26,572 nt of DNA from Micrococcales bacterium UBA4448 (lineage in GTDB: Bacteria > Actinomycetota > Actinomycetes > Actinomycetales > Microbacteriaceae): NCBI GenBank assembly GCA_002390305.1, contig DGPE01000035.1:1-26572 (forward strand), written 5' to 3'. The notes beneath the pieces were generated by a model. That model was given only the letters and a program-made list of their open reading frames with translations, had not been told where the DNA came from and did not search any database. Below are positions 1-7,644 of the stretch, one piece after another; position 1 is the stretch's first letter, and every line of letters begins with the position of its first letter. A program made the position numbers and the translations under genes.

Positions 1-218
1 GTCTGGGGCGCATGGAGAACCGGGGAGGTCATGGCAATTTGCTGACGAGCCTGGTTCGCCCCCGAGATGTAGCGCACCAGCGGTCCAAAGCCGCGAGAGC
101 CTGCTTGTTCTAAATTGTCATCGACTTCGCAACTGATCAGAGTGTGCGCTGGGTAATCACGAAGTTCGGTAGTGCGATCGAGTTTTTTCACCACGGTATA
201 TGCCTGAATTGCTGCCAT
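1..218 (-). CDS. SOUL family heme-binding protein (5' part, cut by window edge)
   Basis: Reading the minus strand from ATG at 218 gives 72 intact codons before the window ends, so the C-terminus is missing. The visible protein starts MAAIQAYTVVKKL and contains ELRDYPAHT, then FGPLVRYISGANQ and IAMTSPVL, the conserved N-terminal blocks of the SOUL/HEBP family (compare the family pattern E.R.YPA, F..L..YI.G.N, IAMT.PV). Family members bind heme or tetrapyrroles; the role in bacteria is poorly defined. A good ribosome binding site (GGAAGGAGAG) sits 5 nt upstream of the ATG. The gene is divergent from the beta-glucosidase, with 38 bases between starts. Family assignment is fairly sure; function is not. 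Confidence 0.8.
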   Translation of the reverse strand, partial: MAAIQAYTVVKKLDRTTELRDYPAHTLISCEVDDNLEQAGSRGFGPLVRYISGANQARQQIAMTSPVLHAPQ

Positions 219-256
219 TGTTTCTCTCCTTCCCACCGAGACTAGTCTTGTTTGCT

Positions 257-1639
257 ATGAGCATCGATGTCACCCAAGCGCAGGAAATTTCGTCTCGAAT
301 CCCGGCTGATTTCACACTCGGCGTAGCCACCTCATCGTGGCAAATTGAAGGCTCAAGCCACAGCCGCGGCCGCAGCATCTGGGATGACTTTGCCCAAACC
401 CCAGGAAAAATCCTCGATGGCGCCACTGCTGATCCCGCGTGTGACCATCTGAACAACATCCCTGGTGACCTAGACCTTATTCAAGGCCTCGGTGCCAACG
501 CCTACCGATTTTCGCTCTCCTGGCCCCGAGTTATGTACGAGGGAATGGGGAAGGTTTCCCTTGCGGGGCTTGATGTCTATGACCGGATTGTCGATGGCGC
601 GCTAGAGCGAGGGCTTGCTCCCTTTGCCACCCTCTATCACTGGGATTTGCCCTCGGCGCTCCAGGACAAAGGCGGCTGGTTATCACCGGATAGCCATCGA
701 TGGTTTGCCGATTATGCGCATCTGGTCGGTGAGCATTTTGCCGATCGCATGGACACCATAGCGACACTGAATGAACCCTGGGTCTCCGCCTTTTTGGGCT
801 ATGCCGCGGGAGTTCACGCACCCGGCGAACACGATCCAGCAGCGAGCCTGGAGGTCTTCTATCGCCTGATGGTCGCTAGCGGTCACGGCATCCAAGCGTT
901 GCGCTCAGCAGGCGTTCGCAACCCCGGCCTGGTGCTCAATCTCACAACCATCATTGCCGAAGATGACGACATCGAACCCACCGCATCAATCATCGATGGA
1001 TTACAAAACAGAATGTTTTTGGATCTACTGGCTGGCCGGGGCATTCCCGAAGATATCCAGGAAGCGACCTCCGCGATCACGGATTGGTCCTTTGTCTCCA
1101 GCGAGGGTCTGGCGATGGCTGCCGAGCCCCTTTCCTGGCTCGGAATCAACTACTACACCCCCACCCGGGTGGCCTCGGTGGCTGCGGACGCCGGAAAAAT
1201 AGTGGGCCAAGACGCCAGTGTGTATCCAGGCGTGAGCAACGTCTCCTTCGTGCCCAGGTCGCCAAGGACTGCCATGGGCTGGGAAATTCACGCCCAGAGC
1301 CTCACGGCCACCTTGGTCGACACCTCCCAACGATTGCCCGGAATACCGCTTTATGTGACGGAAAACGGGGCCGCGTTTGATGACGTAGTGAGCGAGGACG
1401 GGATTCACGATAACAACCGCATCGACTACTACGCCTCACACATCTCGGCGGCACTGGATGCACTGGAGCTGGGAGTCGATCTGCGGGGCTATTTCGCGTG
1501 GTCGCTCTTTGACAATCTCGAATGGGCCGAAGGCTGGACGAAGCGCTTTGGAATTATCCGCGTGGAGGCCGAGAACCAAGAACGAACTCTCAAAGACAGC
1601 GCTCTGTTCCTGCGAGAGATGTATTCGAGCGCTCCCTAG
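257..1639 (+). CDS. GH1 family beta-glucosidase
   Basis: A 460-residue glycoside hydrolase family 1 enzyme, full length for the family. It hydrolyses the non-reducing beta-glucosyl (or related) linkage of short oligosaccharides by a retaining mechanism. The general acid/base lies in TLNEP (Glu173), the nucleophile in YVTENG (Glu369), and the aglycone/glucose-binding segment is WSLFDNLEWAEG (about 415-426). N-terminal FTLGVATSSWQIEG is the classic GH1 opening. No signal peptide is seen, so it acts in the cytoplasm. I chose ATG 257 because the GH1 domain begins right after it; an in-frame ATG at 200 would add 19 residues overlapping the divergent gene's start. It converges on the sugar ABC permease gene 33 bases away, so it probably cleaves what that importer brings in. 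Exact substrate (cellobiose, other beta-glucosides or galactosides) cannot be read from the sequence. Confidence 0.93.
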   Translation: MSIDVTQAQEISSRIPADFTLGVATSSWQIEGSSHSRGRSIWDDFAQTPGKILDGATADPACDHLNNIPGDLDLIQGLGANAYRFSLSWPRVMYEGMGKVSLAGLDVYDRIVDGALERGLAPFATLYHWDLPSALQDKGGWLSPDSHRWFADYAHLVGEHFADRMDTIATLNEPWVSAFLGYAAGVHAPGEHDPAASLEVFYRLMVASGHGIQALRSAGVRNPGLVLNLTTIIAEDDDIEPTASIIDGLQNRMFLDLLAGRGIPEDIQEATSAITDWSFVSSEGLAMAAEPLSWLGINYYTPTRVASVAADAGKIVGQDASVYPGVSNVSFVPRSPRTAMGWEIHAQSLTATLVDTSQRLPGIPLYVTENGAAFDDVVSEDGIHDNNRIDYYASHISAALDALELGVDLRGYFAWSLFDNLEWAEGWTKRFGIIRVEAENQERTLKDSALFLREMYSSAP

Positions 1640-1672
1640 GAAACCCTGGGAAGTACTGCCAAAGGAAGTGTT

Positions 1673-2608
1673 CTAGCCCTTGACCGAACCGGCAAGGAGC
1701 CCTCGCACGAAGTAGCGCTGCAGGGCAAAGAACACAATTAAGGGCACGATTATCGAAATGAAGGCGCCCGCCGTGAGTACTTCCCACCCAGAGCCCCGGG
1801 TTCCCACCATCTCCGCCAAGCGCACCGTCATGGGCGCCACCGACTTGGATCCCGCTCCGAAGGTGAGTCCCACTAACAGGTCATTCCATACCCACAGGAA
1901 CTGGAAAATCAGGAACGACGCAATAGCGGGCACGCTCAGGGGCAACACAATCTTGGTGAACATGGTGAACCAGTTCGCTCCATCGACTCGCGCTGCCTCC
2001 ACTAATTCGCGAGGAATCTGACGCAAGAAATTGTGGAGCAAGAAGATTGCCAGCGGCAACCCAAAGATGGTGTGGGCAATCCAAATCGGAATGTAGGTCC
2101 CGGTAATACCTAGGTCGGGAATGATGGTGGTCTCCCCAATGACCAGCCCCTTAGCAAAAAGCTGCAGCAGTGGAACCAAGGTCAGCTGGAGAGGAACGAC
2201 CTGGAGAGCAAAGATGGAAAAGAAAATAAAGTCGCGGCCTTTGAACTCAAACCACGCCAGGGCATAAGCAGCAAAGACCGCGAGCGTAATGGGAAAAATA
2301 ACGGCCGGGATGGTCACGGCAAGCGAGTTGAAGAAATATTGGAACATCGGAGGATTCACTCCGGTTCCCACGAAGAGCACCTTCTCGTAGTTGGCAAAAG
2401 AGACCGAGGGGTTGACAAAGAATGTCCACCATCCCGAATTGTTGATGTCTTGCTCTGGCCTGATAGAGGACACCAGAAGCCCAAAAGTCGGGATGGTCCA
2501 CAACACCGCAATAATTACCGCGGCAGCCGAGGCGATCGGGGAACTAAAGATGTCTTTGGCGCGCTTTTTTTGCAGCGGGCTGAGTCGGAGGCTTGCCGTG
2601 TTTGCCAT
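1673..2608 (-). CDS. Carbohydrate ABC transporter permease, MalG/AglG type
   Basis: An inner-membrane subunit of about 311 residues of a CUT1-class sugar importer, with several hydrophobic segments and the cytoplasmic EAA loop LVEAARVDGANWFTMF that docks to the ATPase. The C-terminus (YFVRGLLAGSVKG) is typical of MalG-like permeases. The start at 2608 shares one base with the stop codon of the upstream permease (TAATG), with GGAG a few bases before it, so the two permeases are translationally coupled. An upstream in-frame start would lie inside the previous gene. The nearest relatives I recognise are AglG-type alpha-glucoside permeases, but sugar specificity of permeases is not readable. No transporter ATPase gene is present here; many actinobacterial sugar importers share one MsiK-like ATPase encoded elsewhere. 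Confidence 0.92.
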   Translation of the reverse strand: MANTASLRLSPLQKKRAKDIFSSPIASAAAVIIAVLWTIPTFGLLVSSIRPEQDINNSGWWTFFVNPSVSFANYEKVLFVGTGVNPPMFQYFFNSLAVTIPAVIFPITLAVFAAYALAWFEFKGRDFIFFSIFALQVVPLQLTLVPLLQLFAKGLVIGETTIIPDLGITGTYIPIWIAHTIFGLPLAIFLLHNFLRQIPRELVEAARVDGANWFTMFTKIVLPLSVPAIASFLIFQFLWVWNDLLVGLTFGAGSKSVAPMTVRLAEMVGTRGSGWEVLTAGAFISIIVPLIVFFALQRYFVRGLLAGSVKG

Positions 2609-3594
2609 TATCGCTCCGTCCTTTCCAAGCGCAGTTGTCGCACGTTGTACCAAATGATGGGAATGACACCGACGAACAAAATCACGGCCAAAGCACTACC
2701 TTGGCCGTAATTGAGTTGCCTAAAGGACTGGGCATACATTTCATTGGCAATCACGTTGGTCTGGAAGTTACCGCCGGTCATGGTCCGCACAATGTCGAAC
2801 ACCTTCAAGGTTCCAATCGTGATCGTGGTGAGCACGACGACCAAGGTGCCTCGAATCATGGGCAAGGTGACTCGAATGAAGCGGCGCCAGTTGCTGGCAC
2901 CATCGAGCATTGCTGCTTCGACAACTTCGTCAGGAATGTTTTTCATAGCGGCCGAGAGAATGACCATGGCAAAACCGGTTTGAATCCAGACCAACACCAG
3001 GATGAGGAAGAACGTGTTCCAGGGTGGTTCGAGTAGCCAGTTGCGGGGCTCTACTCCCACCACGCGCGCTATGGCATTGAGTAAGCCAATTTCTGGATCA
3101 TTGGGGTTGGGTTCAAAGTTATAGACAAAGCTCCAGATAACACTGGCGCCCACAAAAGAAATAGCCATGGGCATAAAGACCAGGGACTTCACTACTGAAG
3201 CGCTTTTCATCCGGTCGGTCATATAGGCAATCGCCAAACCAATCAACGTAGAGAGCAGCGGAACAAAAACTACCCACAGGATGGTGTTGCGCAACACCAG
3301 TTGAATTTCAGGAATGGTGAAAGCCCAAATGTAGTTATCAAAGCCGATGAAGTTTTCCGCGCGCTTGTCCATGAAGGACATCCAAATGGTGCGCAGCGCT
3401 GGGTAAATCAGCCCCACGACAAGGAGCAACAGTGCCGGGCCAAGAAAGACGCCGTATCGAAGCCATCCCTGCCAGCGAACAGAAGCGCGGGAGCCAATCA
3501 GGAACAGGGCGTAAATCACCGCGGCAAAGGCGACAAGTGAGATGACGAGCAGGGTCAGATTCGGGGCAATGACGTCCCAGGTTGATCCGCGCAT
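2608..3594 (-). CDS. Carbohydrate ABC transporter permease, MalF/AglF type
   Basis: A permease of about 328 residues with around eight hydrophobic segments, the first two (about residues 10-35 and 45-65) ahead of the core permease domain as in MalF/AglF proteins. The EAA loop is VVEAAMLDGASNWRRF, and the segment LKVFDIVRTMTGGNF is characteristic of AglF-like subunits. It pairs with the downstream MalG-type permease, its stop overlapping that start by one base. I placed the start at ATG 3594, preceded by AAAGGGGCGAG; ATG 3615 is an alternative. A longer reading frame extends upstream to 3684 but crosses a strong hairpin (3646-3682) and lacks conserved sequence, so I treat that part as untranslated. 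Confidence 0.9.
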   Translation of the reverse strand: MRGSTWDVIAPNLTLLVISLVAFAAVIYALFLIGSRASVRWQGWLRYGVFLGPALLLLVVGLIYPALRTIWMSFMDKRAENFIGFDNYIWAFTIPEIQLVLRNTILWVVFVPLLSTLIGLAIAYMTDRMKSASVVKSLVFMPMAISFVGASVIWSFVYNFEPNPNDPEIGLLNAIARVVGVEPRNWLLEPPWNTFFLILVLVWIQTGFAMVILSAAMKNIPDEVVEAAMLDGASNWRRFIRVTLPMIRGTLVVVLTTITIGTLKVFDIVRTMTGGNFQTNVIANEMYAQSFRQLNYGQGSALAVILFVGVIPIIWYNVRQLRLERTER

Positions 3595-3645
3595 GTATTC
3601 GCTCGCCCCTTTCATGTGTGACGCCGCGTCGTTGCGGCAAACAAA

Positions 3646-3682
3646 GGTGGGGGATTCGCTCTTTGGGAGCGCCTCCCCCACC
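3646..3682 (-). terminator. Intercistronic hairpin between binding-protein and permease genes
   Basis: A perfect 9-bp arm GGTGGGGGA (3646-3654) pairs with TCCCCCACC (3674-3682). Inside it a second perfect stem CGCTC/GAGCG (3657-3661 with 3667-3671) closes a 5-base loop. Read on the minus strand the stem is followed by TTTGTTTG, a weak T-tract. It lies 24 bases after the binding-protein stop and before the permease start, where partial terminators or 3'-stabilising hairpins raise binding-protein mRNA over permease mRNA in many sugar operons. The structure is seen; the role is inferred. Confidence 0.75.
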
Positions 3683-3705
3683 AATGTTACGTGCTGTGAG
3701 ATTAC

Positions 3706-5091
3706 CTAGCTAGCGGGCCAGGTTGCCTCAATTGCATCGAGAACTGCCTGGTCTGCCTTATCTTCGGCAATCCACGCGGTCATTTCGGTCCAGAAGGAAC
3801 CAGCACCCACTTCACCGGGCATCACGTCGGATGCGTCGAAGCGGAAGGTGGTGGCGTTCTGGAGGATTTCCACGGCCACGGCGTTAACCGGGTCGGCCAC
3901 GTTAGCGGTGTCCAGGCCGAGGTTCGCGGAGAACCATCCACCCAGAGCAGCCTTCTTGTTGTTCCACTCAGGAGTGGTCAAGTAGTGCTGCACAGCTGCA
4001 ACCGCAGGAGCGTCGCTGAAGGCACCAACGAACTCTCCACCACCGAGGGCAGGAGTCTGGTCAGCGCTGACACCGGGGAAGTAGAAGGTAGAAATTCCAC
4101 TTTCAACATCGGTGTCCTCTGGGCTCACAACAGTTGCTCCGTAGTCGCCAACCAAGATTCCACCGAGGAACGATGCCTGGCGGTGCATGGCGCAGCTACC
4201 GTCAACCACACCGGCTCCACCAGCAGAGAAGCTGGTGGTGGCGATTGCGGAGACGTTGCCGACATAGTCAGCGTTCTTCAGGATCTTGCCGGCTTCAGCG
4301 ATAACTTGAGCAACCTTGGGGTCGTTGAAGGGCATGCTGTGGTCGACCCATGAGTCATAGGTGGCTGCATCCTGGAAACGAAGCATCAAGTCTTCCATCC
4401 AGTCTGTTGCTGCCCAACCAGTGGCGGCACCAGATTCGATACCTGCACACCATGCGTTACCAGCGAAATCGCTCGCAGCAATTTCGTCAGACAAGGTCAG
4501 CATGTCGCCCCATGTGGTGGGGATAGCCCAGCCGTTTTCTGCGAATACCTTGGGCGAATACCAGACGAAGGACTTCACGTTCGCACCAAGAGGTGCAGCG
4601 TAGAAGGTGCCATCGACGGTGCCGTAGTTCTTCCAGTCAGCGGTGTAGTTGCTGTCAACGGAGGACGCAACAGCAGCTGATGCGGGAACCATGTCAGCGG
4701 CGAAAGACTTCAACAGTCCAGGCTGAGGGAAGATCGCGAGGTCGGGAGCGGTGCCACCGGCAACGCGGACGGCGATCTGCTCTTCAAAAGCCTGGTCACC
4801 GTTCCACTCAATGGTGATTCCGGTGCAGTCTTCGAACTCCACGAAGGACTCCTGGAAGAGAGTGGACTCGGGCTCGATGATGGTCGTGTAAATTTCAACC
4901 GTCTCGCCCTCGTTACCCATGTAGTCAGCGAAAGCTTCACAGCCTGCTGCCATTGCGGTGTCTGTGTCAGCGACAACATCAGCGGCGGTGTCGCCAGCAT
5001 CATCTGCAGCTGCACAGCCGGCCAGTGCCAAAGCGGCCACGGAAAGCGTGGCAACGCCGAGCATCGTGCGGCTACGTACAAAGTGCCTCAT
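3706..5091 (-). CDS. Extracellular sugar-binding lipoprotein of the ABC importer
   Basis: A 461-residue solute-binding protein. The N-terminus has a short basic stretch, a hydrophobic core and the lipobox LALAGC, giving a lipid anchor on Cys26. An acidic Asp/Ala-rich linker (about 27-45) follows, before the mature domain. The segment VRVAGGTAPDLAIFPQPG resembles the AglE-like group of family 1 sugar-binding proteins, which capture alpha-glucosides or related oligosaccharides outside the cell; the substrate here is unproven. AAGGAGT stands 4 bases before the ATG at 5091. The gene is first in the order binding protein, MalF-type, MalG-type permease, separated from the permeases by a strong hairpin. 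Operator-like repeats lie 85-140 bases upstream. Confidence 0.92.
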   Translation of the reverse strand: MRHFVRSRTMLGVATLSVAALALAGCAAADDAGDTAADVVADTDTAMAAGCEAFADYMGNEGETVEIYTTIIEPESTLFQESFVEFEDCTGITIEWNGDQAFEEQIAVRVAGGTAPDLAIFPQPGLLKSFAADMVPASAAVASSVDSNYTADWKNYGTVDGTFYAAPLGANVKSFVWYSPKVFAENGWAIPTTWGDMLTLSDEIAASDFAGNAWCAGIESGAATGWAATDWMEDLMLRFQDAATYDSWVDHSMPFNDPKVAQVIAEAGKILKNADYVGNVSAIATTSFSAGGAGVVDGSCAMHRQASFLGGILVGDYGATVVSPEDTDVESGISTFYFPGVSADQTPALGGGEFVGAFSDAPAVAAVQHYLTTPEWNNKKAALGGWFSANLGLDTANVADPVNAVAVEILQNATTFRFDASDVMPGEVGAGSFWTEMTAWIAEDKADQAVLDAIEATWPAS

Positions 5092-5174
5092 TGGAACTCC
5101 TTAGTTATGCGGATAAATGTTCCCTCGGCATCAAGCCACAACACCGTGGGATGTTGACACAGTAACAAAAAATA

Positions 5175-5188
5175 GCAACCGGTTCCAC
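5175..5188 (-). promoter_or_regulatory. Candidate LacI-type operator upstream of sugar importer
   Basis: On the minus strand this reads GTGGAACCGGTTGC, centred on the perfect 8-bp palindrome AACCGGTT (5177-5184), the symmetry expected of LacI/GalR-family operators with a central CG. A -10-like GCTATT (5175-5170) directly abuts it, so a bound repressor could block a promoter here. A near copy lacking one C (ATGGAACGGTTGC) lies on the plus strand at 5221-5233. No regulator gene is visible in the window, so this stays a candidate. Confidence 0.4.
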
Positions 5189-5216
5189 TCCTTCCGGTTT
5201 CGTTTAGATAACGGAA

Positions 5217-5250
5217 CACAATGGAACGGTTGCCCTTCCGTTCCATTGTG
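5217..5250. repeat. 13-bp perfect inverted repeat between LON-domain gene and sugar importer
   Basis: CACAATGGAACGG (5217-5229) is perfectly repeated in inverse as CCGTTCCATTGTG (5238-5250), with an 8-base loop TTGCCCTT. It begins 13 bases after the LON-domain gene's stop on the minus strand, so it may be that gene's terminator, although no clear T-tract follows. The arms share the GGAACGG core with the adjacent operator-like site, so it could instead be a regulator binding site for the importer operon. Confidence 0.6.
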
Positions 5251-5262
5251 GTTTCAGAACAA

Positions 5263-5886
5263 CTAGCTCCCGGAATCGCGCTCCATTTTGAACGTTTCCA
5301 GCGCCTCACTGACCGTGAGACGAATCCGCTCGACCAAATCCCGTGGGTCATCAAGACTCAAGAGGTCTTGATGATCTAGCGTTCCAAGCGGCGAAATTCC
5401 CGCCAATTGCCAGACTTTTTCTACCGGGTCTTCGGCCAACTCAATATCGGTTGGCCACGGCAGGGATAGATCGAGCTCTCGAAGATATTCGAGTGTTTCT
5501 CGCACCACTTGCTCCGTAATCACCAATTCTTCGCCAGGCACATCCCCCGCGTCAAAGGTGTCTAAGAATTCCACCTCGGCCTGCGGGTAGGCATCTTCCT
5601 CTAGCCACCGTGTGACGCGGAATCGTCGCCCCCCGCGTGCCATTACCTGGAGGGGGCCCTCCGGCGCTTCGATTTGGAGGACCTGCGCGGTGGTGCCGAT
5701 GTCGAAGCGCTTGTCTCCGCCGCCCACTTCTGAGCCGCGTTCGATCAACACCACACCAAATTCGGAGGGCTCGTCCTCAAGAATTGCCCCCATCAGTTTG
5801 AGATAGCGCTCTTCGAAGACCCGCAACGCCAGGGGCATCGCGGGGAAGAGAACGGACCCAAGGGGAAACATCGGCAGGAGCGTCAT
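5263..5886 (-). CDS. LON peptidase substrate-binding domain protein
   Basis: A 207-residue stand-alone LON N-terminal domain protein. The opening LPMFPLGSVLFPAMPLALRV and FEERYLKLM, then EFGVVLIERGSEVGG and DIGTTAQVLQIE, follow the PF02190 pattern, with no ATPase or serine peptidase domain behind it. Such proteins are common in actinobacteria; a role in protein quality control is only presumed from the domain's substrate-binding function in Lon protease. The start at ATG 5886 is bounded by an in-frame TAG two codons upstream, with no strong ribosome binding site. It lies 63 bases downstream of ychF on the same strand and may be cotranscribed with it. A 13-bp inverted repeat follows its stop codon. 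Confidence 0.85.
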   Translation of the reverse strand: MTLLPMFPLGSVLFPAMPLALRVFEERYLKLMGAILEDEPSEFGVVLIERGSEVGGGDKRFDIGTTAQVLQIEAPEGPLQVMARGGRRFRVTRWLEEDAYPQAEVEFLDTFDAGDVPGEELVITEQVVRETLEYLRELDLSLPWPTDIELAEDPVEKVWQLAGISPLGTLDHQDLLSLDDPRDLVERIRLTVSEALETFKMERDSGS

Positions 5887-5949
5887 GACCTAAGGCAACC
5901 ACCACGATGAAGCAGACACAAGTTGGCAACGCCTATTCACGGCAGGCGC

Positions 5950-7023
5950 TCAGGAACTAAAGCGAAACTCCACCACGTCGCCATCGCGCATGACATATTC
6001 TTTGCCCTCAATGCGGGCTTTCCCACCCGATCGTGCTTCAGCAAGTGAACCGGCAGCAACCAGGTCATCAAAGCCGGTTACTTCCGCTTTGATGAATCCC
6101 TTTTCGAAGTCGGTGTGGATCACACCGGCAGCTTGGGGAGCTTTCCAGCCCCGGTGGATCGTCCAGGCACGGGCTTCTTTGGGGCCTGCGGTCAAATACG
6201 TCTGCAAACCGAGGGTGTCAAAACCAATCCTCGCCAACTGATCGAGGCCGCTTTCTTCTTGACCCATCGAAGCCAACAGCTCCGCTGCTTCCCCGGCATC
6301 TAAGTCGATGAGTTCACTCTCGACCTTGGCGTCCAAGAACACTGCCTCTGCTGGCTGTACGAGCTTTTTGAGTTCCTCAAGTTTTACAGGATCAGTCAGT
6401 ACACCCTCGTCAACGTTGAACACGAAAAGAATTGGCTTCGCGGTTAACAGGCCCAATTCATGAATGGGTGCGATGTCAACCTCTGCAAGAGAAAGAGGCT
6501 TGCCGTCGTTAAGAACAGCCATCGCCTCATCGATCGTCACAAGAACTGAAGGGTCAGCCTTCTTACCCTTGACTTCTTTTTCAATTCTCCGCCTTGCCTT
6601 TTCCAGCGTCTGCAGATCGGCCAGGATCAACTCAGTGTTGATGGTTTCAATGTCACCACCGGCATCGACCTTGCCGTCGACATGGATGACATCTCCGTCT
6701 GAAAAGCCGCGGACCACTTGAGCAATGGCATCGGCTTCTCTGATGTTGGCTAGGAACTGGTTGCCCAACCCCTCGCCCTCAGATGCCCCTCTAACAATTC
6801 CAGCGATGTCTACAAACGACACTGCAGCTGGCAGAATCCGCTCTGAACTGAAAATCTCAGCCAAGCGCGAGAGTCTGACATCTGGAAGGTTGACTACTCC
6901 GATGTTTGGCTCGATTGTGGCGAAGGGATAATTCGCCGCCAAAACGTTGTTTTTAGTAAGTGCGTTGAACAGGGTGGACTTACCAACATTGGGTAAGCCG
7001 ACGATTCCGATAGTTAGGGCCAC
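5950..7023 (-). CDS. ychF: Redox-responsive ribosome-binding ATPase YchF
   Basis: A 357-residue Obg-family P-loop protein, the normal length for YchF/OLA1. The G1 loop is GLPNVGKS (9-16), the G3 motif DIAG (72-75), and the position that reads NKxD in GTPases is NVDE (203-206), the change that makes YchF prefer ATP. A TGS domain forms the C-terminus (from about [13 protein letters not shown]). It binds the ribosome and is involved in stress responses and translation control. Translation starts at GTG 7023. A -10-like TAAACT ends exactly 6 bases before it, so the mRNA is probably leaderless. The divergent exonuclease starts 30 bases away. ychF near ispH and xseAB is conserved in actinobacteria. 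Confidence 0.96.
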   Translation of the reverse strand: MALTIGIVGLPNVGKSTLFNALTKNNVLAANYPFATIEPNIGVVNLPDVRLSRLAEIFSSERILPAAVSFVDIAGIVRGASEGEGLGNQFLANIREADAIAQVVRGFSDGDVIHVDGKVDAGGDIETINTELILADLQTLEKARRRIEKEVKGKKADPSVLVTIDEAMAVLNDGKPLSLAEVDIAPIHELGLLTAKPILFVFNVDEGVLTDPVKLEELKKLVQPAEAVFLDAKVESELIDLDAGEAAELLASMGQEESGLDQLARIGFDTLGLQTYLTAGPKEARAWTIHRGWKAPQAAGVIHTDFEKGFIKAEVTGFDDLVAAGSLAEARSGGKARIEGKEYVMRDGDVVEFRFSS

Positions 7024-7029
7024 CGCGAA

Positions 7030-7035
7030 AGTTTA
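7030..7035 (-). promoter_or_regulatory. -10 element, leaderless ychF promoter
   Basis: TAAACT on the minus strand, then 6 bases, then the GTG start of ychF. In the standard promoter layout (-12 to -7) this puts +1 at the start codon. No convincing -35 is seen. Confidence 0.55.
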
Positions 7036-7041
7036 TTGCCT

Positions 7042-7047
7042 CATAAT
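7042..7047 (+). promoter_or_regulatory. -10 element, leaderless exonuclease promoter
   Basis: CATAAT, then 6 bases, then GTG at 7054. Back to back with the ychF -10 only 6 bases away on the other strand. It supports the GTG start over ATG 7060. Confidence 0.5.
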
Positions 7048-7053
7048 TGGTCT

Positions 7054-7623
7054 GTGGCCATGGAATTCGTAAGTATTGATTTTGAGACTGCAAATTCCGC
7101 TGCTGCTTCTCCGTGTGCAGTCGGTCTGGTCCGAGTTATAGAAGGGCAAAGAGCGGAAACGCTATCAATGCTTTTTCGCCCCCCTGCGCCAAATAACTGG
7201 TTTCATGAGGGAAACATCAGAATTCACGGAATTAGGCCCGAGGACGTGGCAGAGGCACCCACCTTCGAAGACGTGCTTCCGGAATTATTGCTCTTTACCG
7301 ACGGGCTGCCGCTGCTGGCACACAACGCCTCCTTTGACATGGGAGTTTTAAGAGCCTCCGCTGCGGCTATCAATTTTGACTTGCCCTCGTTGGCCTACGG
7401 CTGCACTTTGCTGATGGCTCGCAAGACCTACAATCTCGAAAGCTACCGCCTCAATGCCATCGCGTATGCCATTGGTCACGAGGAGTTTAACCACCACGAC
7501 GCTCTTGCTGATGCCGATGCCTGCGCAAGAATAGCCATCCACATGGCCGAGCGTCACGAGGTTGAGAGCCTTGAGGAGTTACTAAACAAGACGAAGCAGC
7601 GATTGAAACCGCTTGTTGTCTAA
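7054..7623 (+). CDS. DEDDh 3'-5' exonuclease (DnaQ/PolC-epsilon type)
   Basis: About 189 residues, a single exonuclease domain of the RNase T/DnaQ superfamily. The metal-binding acidic residues are visible in order: SIDFET (Asp9, Glu11), AHNASFD (Asp95), and HHDALADA (His148 and Asp153), the DEDDh arrangement. It trims 3' ends of DNA or RNA; the exact substrate and any polymerase partner are unknown, as no polymerase domain is attached. I place the start at GTG 7054 because a -10-like CATAAT lies exactly 6 bases upstream; ATG 7060, two codons in, is the alternative and no Shine-Dalgarno supports either. It is divergent from ychF and followed after 21 bases by rmuC, another nucleic-acid gene. 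Confidence 0.88.
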   Translation: MAMEFVSIDFETANSAAASPCAVGLVRVIEGQRAETLSMLFRPPAPNNWFHEGNIRIHGIRPEDVAEAPTFEDVLPELLLFTDGLPLLAHNASFDMGVLRASAAAINFDLPSLAYGCTLLMARKTYNLESYRLNAIAYAIGHEEFNHHDALADADACARIAIHMAERHEVESLEELLNKTKQRLKPLVV

Positions 7624-7632
7624 CCCCACTGC

Positions 7633-7638
7633 AATACT
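7633..7638 (+). promoter_or_regulatory. -10 element, leaderless rmuC promoter
   Basis: AATACT, 6 bases, ATG. The stretch AATACTTGCCCAATG nearly matches AATACTTGTCCTATG before the gene starting at 20072, an internal cross-check. Confidence 0.45.
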
Positions 7639-7644
7639 TGCCCA

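Noticed and set aside
1025..1408. 127-codon minus-strand frame inside the beta-glucosidase gene
   Set aside because: Antisense to the catalytic part of a full-length GH1 enzyme; composition and lack of motifs mark it as a shadow.
2593..3036. 147-codon plus-strand frame opposite the permease genes
   Set aside because: His/Gln/Asn-rich product without recognisable features; the permease reading frames on the other strand account for the sequence.
3595..3684. Longer N-terminus for the MalF-type permease
   Set aside because: The extra 30 codons run through a perfect two-tier hairpin and contain no family sequence, so they are better read as intercistronic.
3985..4353. Open frame of 122 codons on the plus strand inside the sugar-binding protein gene
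   Set aside because: Lies opposite a clear lipoprotein gene, has no conserved motif or ribosome site, and is a frame shadow of the real gene.
5153..5175. TTGACA on the plus strand upstream of the importer as a divergent promoter
   Set aside because: No plus-strand gene follows; the region runs into the 3' end of the LON-domain gene on the other strand.
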